This document shows positions 1 through 14,619 of a stretch of DNA of 64,000 nt, piece by piece. A program made the position numbers and the translations under genes. The notes beneath the pieces are model-generated. The model searched no databases and was not told the origin of the DNA. It saw nothing but the letters and a program-made list of their open reading frames with translations. Within the stretch, counting starts at the first letter, position 1; each line of letters starts with the position of its first letter. This DNA is from Ficedula albicollis (taxonomy: Eukaryota > Chordata > Aves > Passeriformes > Muscicapidae), in assembly GCF_000247815.1 (NCBI RefSeq), contig NW_004775940.1:29142-93141 (forward strand). The letters are read 5' to 3'.

Positions 1-370
1 AGTCTCTGGCCCAGTGTCTGAGTGCAGCAGTGTCTGAGTGCAGCAGTGTCTGAGTGCAGCAGTGTCTGAGTGCAGCAGTGTCTGAGTGCAGCAGTGTCTG
101 AGTGCAGCAGTGTCTCAGTGCAGCAGTGTCTGTGAGTGCAGCAGTGTTTCTGGCTGTGCTGCAGCAGTGTCTCTGAGTGCAGCAGAGTCTCTGGCTAGTG
201 TCTGAGTGCAGCAGTGTCTGAGTGCAGCAGTGTCTGAGTGCAGCAGTGTCTGAGTGCAGCAGTGTCTGAGTGCAGCAGTGTCTGAGTGCAGCAGTGTCTG
301 AGTGCAGCAGTGTCTCAGTGCAGCAGTGTCTGTGAGTGCAGCAGTGTCTGAGTGCAGCAGAGTCTCTGGC
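1..370. repeat. 16-bp minisatellite
   Basis: Unit gtctgagtgcagcagt, about 20 copies, with longer-range duplication: variants 'tctcagtg', 'tctgtgagtg' and 'agtctctggc' recur about 190 bp apart. It lies in TCF4 intron 4. It continues off the left edge. Confidence 0.95.
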
Positions 371-2670
<2,300 letters not shown>

Positions 2671-2839
2671 AGCCTGGAGGGGGAGGGAGGCAGAGCTGGG
2701 AGCTGCAGGCTGGCAGCAGCTGAGCAGGATCCAGCTGTGCTGCTGGAAAAGCTGCTCTGGCCACCAAGGTGTCAAAAAAATCTGCATAACTGTGCAGAGG
2801 CAGAATTGAAGTGACTGGGGCCAGCTGGCCCTGAAATCC

Positions 2840-2840
<1 letters not shown>

Positions 2841-2876
<36 letters not shown>

Positions 2877-2941
2877 CCCTGAGCCAGAGAGGGAAAAAAA
2901 AAAAAAAAAAAAACCAAAAAAAAGCCCTGAGCCAGAGAGGG
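2841..2941. repeat. Poly-A with a duplicated 18-mer
   Basis: A35 (2,841-2,875), then the 18-mer gccctgagccagagaggg, A20, cc, A8 and the same 18-mer again (2,924-2,941). Local slippage or duplication near exon 4, in intron 4. Confidence 0.9.
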
Positions 2942-3167
2942 AATTCTGGGGGGGCTAAAAGCCCTGCAAATGCAAGCACAGAAACTCTGAGTTGGTCGGT
3001 GAATATTCCCAGAAATGGGGGTGGGTTTGAGCCGGGTTGGAAAGCGAAAAAAGGAGGGATGGAAACGCCAAGGAGCTGTTGTTGTTGGAGCTGCAGAAAT
3101 CCAAGGTGAAATAGAAATTTCTATCAGCTTTCTCCACCTAGGGGGGTAACAATGAGATTGGACTTAC

Positions 3168-3229
3168 CCTGGATGGACTCAGATGTCCTGCATTCCCCCA
3201 GGACCCTGAGCTACTTCTGTCTTCTACAT
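3168..3229 (-). CDS. TCF4: TCF4 exon 4
   Basis: This 62-bp exon completes codon 49 and encodes residues 50-69, VEDRSSSGSWGNAGHLSPSR. It was found by reading the minus strand for the expected continuation of exon 3; it is too short for a simple ORF search. The acceptor is TTTTTGTCCCCAG and the donor is AGG/gtaagt, a strong 5' splice site. Phase fits exon 3 exactly: one base there plus 62 here gives 21 codons. Compared with the human protein as I remember it, residue 62 is Ala rather than Gly and residue 65 is Leu rather than Pro, in a disordered part of the protein. Exon 5 should begin with Asn-Tyr-Gly-Asp; I searched 1-3,167 by eye and did not find it, so it lies outside the window. Exon 4 is crowded by repeats: a pyrimidine array on one side, poly-A and a giant C tract on the other. 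Confidence 0.94.
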
Positions 3230-3430
3230 CTGGGGACAAAAAACTTCTTTAGGCTTGGGCGGAAATCAGACATCAGTCATTCACTCCAGTTCATCTCTCA
3301 TTAAGGAGCAGAGGTTGGGAATGGATTCATTGGAATTCCAGCTCAGGAACCCTGAGGCACGAGCAGCAAAATTCCACTTTTTTTTCCTCTGGGATTAAAA
3401 AGGTTTTAAGTGTCAGCCCCTGTCCCACCT

Positions 3431-3920
3431 GCTCTGCAACAATTAAATTCTGTTACTCTCCTTCATTCCCTTCGATTCTCTTACGTTCTGAAATTCCCTG
3501 AAATTCTTTTCAATTCTCTTAAGCTCTCTTCAATTCTCTTCCATTCCCTTAAATTCTCTCATTCTCCTAAATTCTCTTCAATTCTCTTCAATTACCTTCA
3601 ATTTCCTTAAATTCTCTTATTCTCTTCAGTTCCCTTAAATTCTCTTAACTTCCCTTCAATTCTCTTAAATTCCCTTCAATTCTCTTCAATTTTCCTAAAT
3701 TCCCTTCAATTCCCTTCAATTCTCTTAAATTCCCTTAAATTCCCTTAAATGACCTTAAATTCCCTTGAATTCTCTTATTCTCTTCAATTCTCCTAAATTC
3801 TCTTCAATTCTCCTAAATTCCCTTCAATTCTCCTCAATTCTCTTCAATTCCCTTAAACTCTCTTATTCTCCTCAATTCTCCTCAATTCCCTTCGACTCTC
3901 CTCAACCCTCTTTTCCATCC
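3431..3920. repeat. Pyrimidine-rich degenerate repeat (aattctctt / aattccctt)
   Basis: About 490 bp of 9-11-bp degenerate units such as 'aattctcttc' and 'aattccctta'. It lies 200-690 bp upstream of exon 4 in the sense of transcription, where it reads as GA-rich RNA. Confidence 0.9.
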
Positions 3921-4510
3921 AGGTGCCGTGAGTGCATCAGGGCCCTTCCCAAAATCCCAAATTCAGTTCCACCCTTTGCCCCAGTTCAAAGTCCCCTCCA
4001 GGACAGGTGAGCGCGTGACCAGCACCAGAGGCAGGGAGGGAAATCTTTAATTCCATCCCAAATCCAATCAATAAAAATAAAAAAAAGAAGAGCCCGTGGA
4101 TCGTTCACCTGCTGGAGCGTCCCGTGAGGTTAACGAGGCAGGTCTCTAAAACTCAGGTGTGTTATGCAACAGCTAATTAACTAACCCTGTGACTATTCTG
4201 GGATGTTTTCCCTCAGCGTGTCCGCTTGGGGTGATGAAATAATCCCAGCATTATGGGATGGCGGTTCAGATTTCCAACATTTCGTGTCCCACTTTCTGTG
4301 GTTTTTCAGCCCAGATTCCCTGCTCAGCATCAAGGAGGAGCCCTAATGAAGTAACCCTGACAGAGAAATCCATTTTTGGCCCTAATTAAATCTCAGCAGC
4401 TTGATAAAACCCAGAACTCAATCCAGTTATTCCCTGCTAATTGGGGAAAAAAAATAAATTAGTTCTCATTAAAACAATCTTTGGGGATGGGCAGGGAGGG
4501 TGGATCTGGT
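3921..4510. other. Unique intron 3 block; possible conserved non-coding element
   Basis: About 4,090-4,450 is AT-balanced, non-repetitive and carries homeodomain-like cores (gctaattaact, ccctaatgaag, cctaattaaat). I see no coding sequence. Conservation is inferred from texture only. Confidence 0.3.
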
Positions 4511-5690
4511 TAAGGGGGAAAATGAGGGAAAACTTGGGGAAAAATGGGAGAAAATTGGAGAAAAATTGGGGAAAAATTGGGGGGAAATTGGGGGGAAAAT
4601 TTGGGAAAAATTGGGGGAAAATGAGGGAAAACTTGGGGAAAAATGGGAGAAAATTGGAGAAAAATTGGGGAAAAATTGGGGGGAAATTGGGGGGAAAATT
4701 TGGGAAAAATTGGGGGAAAATGAGGGAAAACTTGGGGAAAAATGGGAGAAAATTGGAGAAAAATTGGGGAAAAATTGGGGGGAAATTGGGGGGAAAATTT
4801 GGGAAAAATTGGGGGAAAATGAGGGAAAACTTGGGGAAAAATGGGAGAAAATTGGAGAAAAATTGGGGAAAAATTGGGGGGAAATTGGGGGGAAAATTTG
4901 GGAAAAATTGGGGGAAAATGAGGGAAAACTTGGGGAAAAATGGGAGAAAATTGGAGAAAAATTGGGGAAAAATTGGGGGGAAATTGGGGGGAAAATTTGG
5001 GAAAAATTGGGGGAAAATGAGGGAAAACTTGGGGAAAAATGGGAGAAAATTGGAGAAAAATTGGGGAAAAATTGGGGGGAAATTGGGGGGAAAATTTGGG
5101 AAAAATTGGGGGAAAATGAGGGAAAACTTGGGGAAAAATGGGAGAAAATTGGAGAAAAATTGGGGAAAAATTGGGGGGAAATTGGGGGGAAAATTTGGGA
5201 AAAATTGGGGGAAAATGAGGGAAAACTTGGGGAAAAATGGGAGAAAATTGGAGAAAAATTGGGGAAAAATTGGGGGGAAATTGGGGGGAAAATTTGGGAA
5301 AAATTGGGGGAAAATGAGGGAAAACTTGGGGAAAAATGGGAGAAAATTGGAGAAAAATTGGGGAAAAATTGGGGGGAAATTGGGGGGAAAATTTGGGAAA
5401 AATTGGGGGAAAATGAGGGAAAACTTGGGGAAAAATGGGAGAAAATTGGAGAAAAATTGGGGAAAAATTGGGGGGAAATTGGGGGGAAAATTTGGGAAAA
5501 ATTGGGGGAAAATGAGGGAAAATTTGGGAAAAATTGGGGAAAAATTGGGGGAAAATGAGGGAAAATTTGGGGGGAAATGAGGGAAAACTTGGGGGAAAAT
5601 GGGAGAAAATTGGAGAAAAATTGGGGAAAAATTGGGGGGAAATTGGGGGGAAATGAGGGAAAATTTGGGAAAAATTGGAGGGGAATTTCA
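4511..5690. repeat. 99-bp purine minisatellite, about 11 copies
   Basis: Unit runs from aaaatgagggaaaacttggg to aaaaattgggg; the marker cttgggg recurs at exact 99-bp spacing (4,533, 4,632 and so on). Copies are nearly identical until about 5,520, then shorten. Since 99 is a multiple of three and the unit has few stops, long artificial frames of 350-420 codons open on both strands; they are not genes. Confidence 0.97.
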
Positions 5691-6203
5691 ACCTCTCCAG
5701 GCGAGGAGAAGTGAGTGAAAAAAGGCCCAGAAAACACCAGGATTTTCAGAAAATCCCGAATTTTCAGCAGAGAGTTTCACAACTCGTGGGATCACTGTGG
5801 GAGAGATTTTATGGACAAGTTGAGATTCTGTCAGGGCAAATTTGGGAATTCTCTCTGCCAGCTTCTCTGGGCAGCCTGGATTGGGAATACCCCGAATTTT
5901 GGGGGGAATTCTGTCAAATCAAGGATTTTGGGGGGGGATCTGAGCCTGCTGTCGACAACAACCAAACACTTCTTTGGGGATTTCTGCTCATCCCAATTAA
6001 TTGGTGGATTGAGACCTTTCCTGCTGCTCTGCTCTTCAAAAGAACTTGGATTTATCCGAGTATTAACTTGAAAAAGGACATGAAAAAACCCAGCTCAACA
6101 AAATCCAGAGGGAGGATTAAAGAGGAAGATCAAGGCAAGGAAAACCTGGAGATTTGATAAGCGAAAGGAGTGGAAAATTTCTCATGCACATCCATTGATC
6201 CCA

Positions 6204-6205
<2 letters not shown>
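5691..6205. other. Unique intron 3 sequence
   Basis: Non-repetitive DNA. A 160-codon frame (5,675-6,157, plus) starts inside the repeat and has no recognisable domain, so I do not call it. Confidence 0.4.
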
Positions 6206-6301
<96 letters not shown>

Positions 6302-6315
6302 TTTTTTTTTTTTTT
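6206..6315. repeat. T45-C51-T14 homopolymer sandwich
   Basis: T from 6,206 to 6,250, C from 6,251 to 6,301, T from 6,302 to 6,315. A pure C block with sharp edges inside a T run is unusual and matches the other C tracts in looking like a base-calling failure within a homopolymer. Confidence 0.95.
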
Positions 6316-7260
6316 GAAGGTTTTGCTCAAAATATCATCGGGACACGAGAAGAAAAAAACCCAAACCAACAGGATGTGGGAGAAACACTTGAAAATTCAC
6401 TTTGGGGATGAGCAACCATTTGATTTCTGCCTGAGTCTGCAGAGCAGAATAAACAAACCTGAGCTGTTCCAGATTGCCAACAACAATCCCATTGTTCTGC
6501 TGGCCTGAGCTCATCCTTCCCCAAGCACAAATATTTTCCTATTTTCAGCTGCTGCAGCCCTTCTCTGCAGCTTGAAGCTGCTTTTCCCAAGAGAAACAGG
6601 TGATTTTCTGCTCCCCGAGTCAGCCTGGGTGGGGTTTGGAGCCATTAATTAAATCAATGACTGGGGGGAAAATCCTGAAAATCCCAAATCGGGCTCGCTG
6701 AGTCCAAGGGGATTTTCTCATTTTATTTCTTTCCTTATTTTAGCCTTTGTTTTGGTCCCTTGCTGGGAGAAATGGGAATAAAGAAATCCCCACGCTGCTG
6801 CATAAATTCCTAAATTCCGTAGCAGAAACAAATAAAAAGAAAAGCTGGGTCCAGCCCAGCTGAGCCAGGCCTAAGCCCCAGGATGGGCTCTGAGGATCAG
6901 AAATCCCAGCAGGATGTGCCTCGTTTCCGAGAATTTGGGAAATTCCTTCCTCTGGCCGCCGCAGTATCCTGTTTGTGACTGTGCAGGGATCAATCCTGCC
7001 CCAAATCCCAAAAAATCCGAGAATGGTTGGGATGGGAAGGAATCAAACCGTTGCTGCTGTTCCTGCAATTTCCTGCCATGAAAAAAACCCTAAATCCCCC
7101 CCAGGCTGAAAATGCCCCGAGGTTTTCCAGATCCCAAAAAGCTGGGAATGGGAGACTGGGAGGAAATTCTCACACAGCCAAACAAAAGGCTTTGTGTGGA
7201 GAGCAGCAGGAACAGGAATTAATATGGTTTCGATTAATTGGTAAAACATACCGGGATTTG
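6316..7260. other. Unique intron 3 sequence
   Basis: No gene, repeat array or clear mobile element seen. Short poly-A runs only. Confidence 0.4.
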
Positions 7261-7860
7261 GATAAAAAGGGATCCCAAAAGGGAAATTCCAAAGGGAAAA
7301 TCCCAAAAGGGAAAATCCCAAAGGGAAAATCCCAAAGGGAAATTCCAAAGGGAAATCCCAAAAGGAAAATTCCAAAGGGAAAATCCCAAAAGGAAAATTC
7401 CAAAGGGAAAATCCCAAAGGGAAAATCCCAAAGGGAAAATCCCAAAAGGGAAAATCCCAAAGGGAAAATCCCAAAGGGAAAATCCCAAAAGGGAAAATCC
7501 CAAAGGGAAAATCCCAAAGGGAAAATCCCAAAAGGGAAAATCCCAAAGGGAAAATCCCAAAGGGAAAATCCCAAAAGGGAAAATCCCAAAGGGAAAATCC
7601 CAAAGGGAAAATCCCAAAAGGGAAAATCCCAAAGGGAAAATCCCAAAGGGAAAATCCCAAAAGGGAAAATCCCAAAGGGAAAATCCCAAAGGGAAAATCC
7701 CAAAAGGGAAAATCCCAAAGGGAAATCCCAAAAGGAAAATCCCAAAAGGAAAATTCCAAAAGGAAAATTCCAAAAGGAAAATCCCAAAAGGAAAATCCCA
7801 AAAGGAAAATCCCAAAGGGAAAATCGCAAAAGGAAAATCCCAAAAGGGAAACCCCAAAGG
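7261..7860. repeat. 13/14-bp minisatellite (gggaaaatcccaaa)
   Basis: About 44 units of 13-14 bp. In the centre they form a 40-bp higher-order unit (13+13+14) repeated about six times; the edges use the variants aaattcc and aaaggaaaa. Frames of 200-280 codons across it are artefacts of the unit. Confidence 0.96.
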
Positions 7861-8430
7861 AATTTGGACTAAAACCCCAAATTTGCTGGGAAATTAAATT
7901 GATAGCTCAGGTGATTTCAGGCAGCTCTGAGCTCCTCACTCTAAGGCCCATCCCAAACATCTTTGGGAACTGGGCAGTTCCTCCTCAGAAATTCTTCCCT
8001 AAATTCCAGCAATTCACAATTTCTGTGGCTCTTCCCTCTCTCACAGTCCATAAAAACCAGGAATTGAGCAAAAGGAATCAAAGGCCAGTCAAACCTAAGG
8101 CTAAAACGCAGAAGCACCAATGCAGCCCCGGGCTGGCTGGGTATTTATTTTTTATAGGAAATCTGGAGAATGCATTTCTCCTATAAATATCTCAGCAGCC
8201 CCAAATCTCAGAGCACGACACAAACCCGGCTTGGAGTCCTGGCAGGAAATTCCCACTGACTTCCCGTCACAAAGTCTCTCCTCCAACCTCTCCTAATTGC
8301 TCTGATTCCAAAATTTGTCCCAAATCTCTCTGCAGGATTAAACCTCATACCCCGATTCCCAGAAATCCTGCCCCAAAAAAATCCCAAAACAACCAAAATA
8401 ATTCTGTTCACCCACATTGTTTGGGCCATG
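7861..8430. other. Unique intron 3 sequence
   Basis: Ordinary AT-balanced sequence without a recognisable gene or element. Confidence 0.4.
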
Positions 8431-9470
8431 AGAAATCAACGCCAGTTCCAAAATCAATTCCAGTTCCAAAACCAATCCCAGTTCCAAAATCAATCCCAGT
8501 TCCGAAATCAATTCCAGTTCCAAAATCAATCCCAGTTCCGAAATCAATTCCAGTTCCAAAATCAATCCCAGTTCCGAAATCAATTCCAGTTCCAAAATCA
8601 ATCCCAGTTCCGAAATCAATTCCAGTTCCAAAATCAATCCCAGTTCCGAAATCAATTCCAGTTCCAAAATCAATCCCAGTTCCGAAATCAATTCCAGTTC
8701 CAAAATCAATGCCAGTTCCAAAACCAATGCCAGTTCCAAAACCAATCCCAGTTCCAAAACCAATCCCAGTTCCAAAATCAACGCCAGTTCCAAAACCAAT
8801 CCCAGTTCCAACTCCAAAACCAATCCCAGTTCCAGTTCCAAAACCAATCCCAGTTCCAAAACCAATCCCAGTTCCAGTTCCAAAACCAATCCCAGTTCCA
8901 AAACCAATCCCAGTTCCAGTTCCAAAACCAATCCCAGTTCCAAAACCAATCCCAGTTCCAGTTCCAAAACCAATCCCAGTTCCAAAACCAATCCCAGTTC
9001 CAGTTCCAAAACCAATCCCAGTTCCAAAACCAATCCCAGTTCCAGTTCCAAAACCAATCCCAGTTCCAAAACCAATCCCAGTTCCAGTTCCAAAACCAAT
9101 CCCGGTTCCAGTTCCAAAACTAATCCCAGTTCCAAAAACCAATCCCAGTTCCAGTTCCGAAACCAATCCCAGTTCCAAAATCAATCCCAATTCCAAAACC
9201 AATCCCAGTTCCAGTTCCAAAACCAATCCCAGTTCCAAAAACCAATCCCAGTTCCAACTCCAAAACCAATCCCAGTTCCAAAAACCAATCCCAGTTCCAA
9301 CTCCAAAACCAATCCCAGTTCCCAAGCCAATCCCAGTTCCGAAATCAATCCCAGTTCCCAATCCAATCCCAGTTCCCAATCCAATGCCAGTTCCCAAGCC
9401 AATGCCGGTTCCCAAAGCAGTCCCAGTCCTGTTTCCTAATCCAGTCCCAGTCCCAATTCCAAAACCAGTC
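8431..9470. repeat. 18-bp minisatellite (ccagttccaaaaccaatc)
   Basis: About 55 units. The left part alternates two 18-mers (36-bp period; fcaaaatcaatc-type and cgaaatcaatt-type variants); the centre is a 42-bp composite of 18 and 24 bp; the right part is degenerate with 'ttcccaatccaatc' units. Frames of 230-430 codons on both strands are unit artefacts. Confidence 0.96.
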
Positions 9471-9765
9471 CCAGTCCCAGTTCCCATTCCAGTCCCAGTC
9501 CCAGTCCCAGTCCCAGTCCCAGTGCCAGTGCCAGTCCCAGTCCCAGTCCCAGTCCCAGTCCCAGTGCCAGTCCCAGTCCTGCTAATTACCCTGGGATCAC
9601 ATCACTGGGTGCCCAATCCCAGTCCCAGTGCCAGTCCCAGTCCTGCTAATTACCCTGGGATCACATCACTGGGTGCCCAATCCCAGTTCCCATCCCAGTC
9701 CCAGTGCCAGTCCCAGTCCTGCTAATTACCCTGGGATCACACCACTGGGTGCCCAATCTGGGCAC
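9471..9765. repeat. ccagtc hexamer run and a 64/77-bp triplication
   Basis: Hexamer ccagtc/ccagtg units run to about 9,577. Then a block with cctgctaattaccctgggat appears three times (9,578, 9,642, 9,719), the last two interspersed with hexamers. The hexamer looks derived from the 18-bp unit. Confidence 0.92.
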
Positions 9766-11400
9766 GCTGCTGGCTCTGGCAGCTCATGACACATTTCCCT
9801 CCGCAGTGCTGAGGAAATAAAGGGAGTTTTGGAGCAAACTGATCAGAGTGCAGCCATTGATCCTTCTGGCATTCCGAGCTTTGCTGGGAGATGTTCGTCG
9901 GGGTAGAAAGGCAAGCTCTGTGTGATGGCAGCCTGCGCTAATGACTGCTCTAATCTGGAATTAGCACAGCTCCGAGCTAGGCTGGGACTAGGGCTGAGCT
10001 GCCTTTCCGCTCAGCTGGGGCCGAGTGGAGATGCTGATCCTTGCTTGCATTTTTGTGCAGAGCCAGTGCCTGCAGCCGGGCCGGGCTGCGGGAACGGCCC
10101 AGCTCCTCGTGCTGCGACCTCTGGCCAGCAGGGTTTGATATCAAACTCCCAATCAAAGTTGGCAAACACGTCAGCAGCTGTGCTGCTCGCAGTGGGAAGT
10201 TTCCAGCCTGCATTCTGTTCCAATGGCTGTGCATAGATTTGCATTTTTCAACAGGGCTGCTTCCCAAATTAAAGTGGAAGCAGCTAGAAAATGCTCCTGG
10301 CTCTGCTCAGCGGCTCCTCCCGGATCAGGATTCAGCTTCTCCTAGGATGGTTCGTTTGCCTTCAGTTTCCACACAGAGGGGAAAAGGCAGCTGAAGTACT
10401 CAGTGTTCACTGCTGAGATGCTCCTGCCTGCATCAGCAGGAGCAGGGGAGAAGGGGAACTGCAGCTCTGCTCAGAGTTTCTACCAGGCCACTGCTCAGCA
10501 GATGAGGATGGCCCTGCGAGGAGTTAGCCCAAACCCGTCCCACGGTTGCCCGACAGTGCCACAGCACCTGCCAGAGCCCCGCCGGGGTGAGCTCTGCACT
10601 GCCCATCCCCACTGCCAGCCAGCACAGCAGGAGGGAACCGCTCCTCTCTTCCTGCTGAAGGGTGGCACGAAAGCAAAAAGGAAACACGTTCCCCTAGTCC
10701 GGCAGAAATATTCAAGGGGGTGAGTCAGGAGTTCCAAAAATACATTTCCTAAGCTGCAAAAAACCGGAGCTGGATGTTGCCATGGCACTTTGGGAAAATT
10801 CACAAGTCTCCGGCTCGTTTCAGGGATGAATCAAATCTGAGCGAGGAGTTTGCAGCTCCTTGGGTCACTTTTGCCACTGATTTCATTTGTTGTTTTTTCC
10901 CTGGATTTCGGGTTTCCTGCCAAGGTTTTAGGAGGGATTTAAAGGGGCAGGTCCCAATAATCACAGAATGCCGGGGTGCTTTAGGAAGGATCCACCCCGC
11001 CAGGATGTTCCAGCCATCCCCAACAAACACCCAAAATCCCAAAATCCCAGCAGCAGGATCCTCCCCAGAACCAGAGCAGGACGAAAGCCTTGATGAAATC
11101 CAAACAGCAAGGTGCACTTAGGTGGGTGTTCCCAAAAAAAAAAGAAAATGAGGGGGAAAAAAAATGAAAAGCACATTCCTAGTCCAGGCTCTAATTCACA
11201 TCTGTTTCAGTTTGGAATGCGTCCAAGAAGTCTGCAGGGAAAGGGAGGAAAAGCAGGATTGGAATGGGAACGGAGCCGGGTCCAGACAATTGCTGTGCTT
11301 GTCCCTCTCCAGGCCCTGCATCCCTCCCTGCTCCAGGTGAGCCCCCAGAACCCCAGAGGTTCCACACTGCTGCTCCCAGAGCAGTTCCAAAGGAATCAGA
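9766..11400. other. Unique intron 3 sequence
   Basis: No tandem array. Small open frames near 9,922-10,900 overlap on both strands without a conserved domain. A weak CR1-like stretch lies at 10,955-11,015 (atcacagaatgccggggtg), too diverged to be sure. Confidence 0.4.
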
Positions 11401-14400
11401 GAATAGAATAGAATAGAATAGAATAGAATAGAATAGAATAGAATAGAATAGAATAGAATAGAATAGAATAGAATAGAATAGAATAGAATAGAATAGAATA
11501 GAATAGAATAGAATAGAATAGAATAGAATAGAATAGAATAGAATAGAATAGAATAGAATAGAATAGAATAGAATAGAATAGAATAGAATAGAATAGAATA
11601 GAATAGAATAGAATAGAATAGAATAGAATAGAATAGAATAGAATAGAATAGAATAGAATAGAATAGAATAGAATAGAATAGAATAGAATAGAATAGAATA
11701 GAATAGAATAGAATAGAATAGAATAGAATAGAATAGAATAGAATAGAATAGAATAGAATAGAATAGAATAGAATAGAATAGAATAGAATAGAATAGAATA
11801 GAATAGAATAGAATAGAATAGAATAGAATAGAATAGAATAGAATAGAATAGAATAGAATAGAATAGAATAGAATAGAATAGAATAGAATAGAATAGAATA
11901 GAATAGAATAGAATAGAATAGAATAGAATAGAATAGAATAGAATAGAATAGAATAGAATAGAATAGAATAGAATAGAATAGAATAGAATAGAATAGAATA
12001 GAATAGAATAGAATAGAATAGAATAGAATAGAATAGAATAGAATAGAATAGAATAGAATAGAATAGAATAGAATAGAATAGAATAGAATAGAATAGAATA
12101 GAATAGAATAGAATAGAATAGAATAGAATAGAATAGAATAGAATAGAATAGAATAGAATAGAATAGAATAGAATAGAATAGAATAGAATAGAATAGAATA
12201 GAATAGAATAGAATAGAATAGAATAGAATAGAATAGAATAGAATAGAATAGAATAGAATAGAATAGAATAGAATAGAATAGAATAGAATAGAATAGAATA
12301 GAATAGAATAGAATAGAATAGAATAGAATAGAATAGAATAGAATAGAATAGAATAGAATAGAATAGAATAGAATAGAATAGAATAGAATAGAATAGAATA
12401 GAATAGAATAGAATAGAATAGAATAGAATAGAATAGAATAGAATAGAATAGAATAGAATAGAATAGAATAGAATAGAATAGAATAGAATAGAATAGAATA
12501 GAATAGAATAGAATAGAATAGAATAGAATAGAATAGAATAGAATAGAATAGAATAGAATAGAATAGAATAGAATAGAATAGAATAGAATAGAATAGAATA
12601 GAATAGAATAGAATAGAATAGAATAGAATAGAATAGAATAGAATAGAATAGAATAGAATAGAATAGAATAGAATAGAATAGAATAGAATAGAATAGAATA
12701 GAATAGAATAGAATAGAATAGAATAGAATAGAATAGAATAGAATAGAATAGAATAGAATAGAATAGAATAGAATAGAATAGAATAGAATAGAATAGAATA
12801 GAATAGAATAGAATAGAATAGAATAGAATAGAATAGAATAGAATAGAATAGAATAGAATAGAATAGAATAGAATAGAATAGAATAGAATAGAATAGAATA
12901 GAATAGAATAGAATAGAATAGAATAGAATAGAATAGAATAGAATAGAATAGAATAGAATAGAATAGAATAGAATAGAATAGAATAGAATAGAATAGAATA
13001 GAATAGAATAGAATAGAATAGAATAGAATAGAATAGAATAGAATAGAATAGAATAGAATAGAATAGAATAGAATAGAATAGAATAGAATAGAATAGAATA
13101 GAATAGAATAGAATAGAATAGAATAGAATAGAATAGAATAGAATAGAATAGAATAGAATAGAATAGAATAGAATAGAATAGAATAGAATAGAATAGAATA
13201 GAATAGAATAGAATAGAATAGAATAGAATAGAATAGAATAGAATAGAATAGAATAGAATAGAATAGAATAGAATAGAATAGAATAGAATAGAATAGAATA
13301 GAATAGAATAGAATAGAATAGAATAGAATAGAATAGAATAGAATAGAATAGAATAGAATAGAATAGAATAGAATAGAATAGAATAGAATAGAATAGAATA
13401 GAATAGAATAGAATAGAATAGAATAGAATAGAATAGAATAGAATAGAATAGAATAGAATAGAATAGAATAGAATAGAATAGAATAGAATAGAATAGAATA
13501 GAATAGAATAGAATAGAATAGAATAGAATAGAATAGAATAGAATAGAATAGAATAGAATAGAATAGAATAGAATAGAATAGAATAGAATAGAATAGAATA
13601 GAATAGAATAGAATAGAATAGAATAGAATAGAATAGAATAGAATAGAATAGAATAGAATAGAATAGAATAGAATAGAATAGAATAGAATAGAATAGAATA
13701 GAATAGAATAGAATAGAATAGAATAGAATAGAATAGAATAGAATAGAATAGAATAGAATAGAATAGAATAGAATAGAATAGAATAGAATAGAATAGAATA
13801 GAATAGAATAGAATAGAATAGAATAGAATAGAATAGAATAGAATAGAATAGAATAGAATAGAATAGAATAGAATAGAATAGAATAGAATAGAATAGAATA
13901 GAATAGAATAGAATAGAATAGAATAGAATAGAATAGAATAGAATAGAATAGAATAGAATAGAATAGAATAGAATAGAATAGAATAGAATAGAATAGAATA
14001 GAATAGAATAGAATAGAATAGAATAGAATAGAATAGAATAGAATAGAATAGAATAGAATAGAATAGAATAGAATAGAATAGAATAGAATAGAATAGAATA
14101 GAATAGAATAGAATAGAATAGAATAGAATAGAATAGAATAGAATAGAATAGAATAGAATAGAATAGAATAGAATAGAATAGAATAGAATAGAATAGAATA
14201 GAATAGAATAGAATAGAATAGAATAGAATAGAATAGAATAGAATAGAATAGAATAGAATAGAATAGAATAGAATAGAATAGAATAGAATAGAATAGAATA
14301 GAATAGAATAGAATAGAATAGAATAGAATAGAATAGAATAGAATAGAATAGAATAGAATAGAATAGAATAGAATAGAATAGAATAGAATAGAATAGAATA

Positions 14401-14619
14401 GAATAGAATAGAATAGAATAGAATAGAATAGAATAGAATAGAATAGAATAGAATAGAATAGAATAGAATAGAATAGAATAGAATAGAATAGAATAGAATA
14501 GAATAGAATAGAATAGAATAGAATAGAATAGAATAGAATAGAATAGAATAGAATAGAATAGAATAGAATAGAATAGAATAGAATAGAATAGAATAGAATA
14601 GAACAGAACAGAACAGAAC
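11401..14619. repeat. Giant perfect (GAATA)n array, 640 copies
   Basis: 11,401-14,600 is 3,200 bp of GAATA without one variant that I can see, followed by four GAACA/GAACC units to 14,619. The complementary unit TATTC has no stop in the read phase, which opens a false 1,168-codon frame on the minus strand. It lies in TCF4 intron 3. The preceding bases ggaatcagagaata resemble the reversed CR1 tail, a possible seed. Confidence 0.99.

Noticed and set aside
4441..5737. 33-residue tandem-repeat proteins on both strands
   Set aside because: Both strands and several frames are open at once because the 99-bp purine unit has no stops; no gene signals.
7027..9725. Lys/Gly/Ser- and Pro/Val-rich repeat proteins
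   Set aside because: By-products of the 13/14-bp and 18-bp minisatellites.
10955..11015. Possible CR1 fragment (atcacagaatgccggggtg)
   Set aside because: Similarity too short and weak to list as an element.
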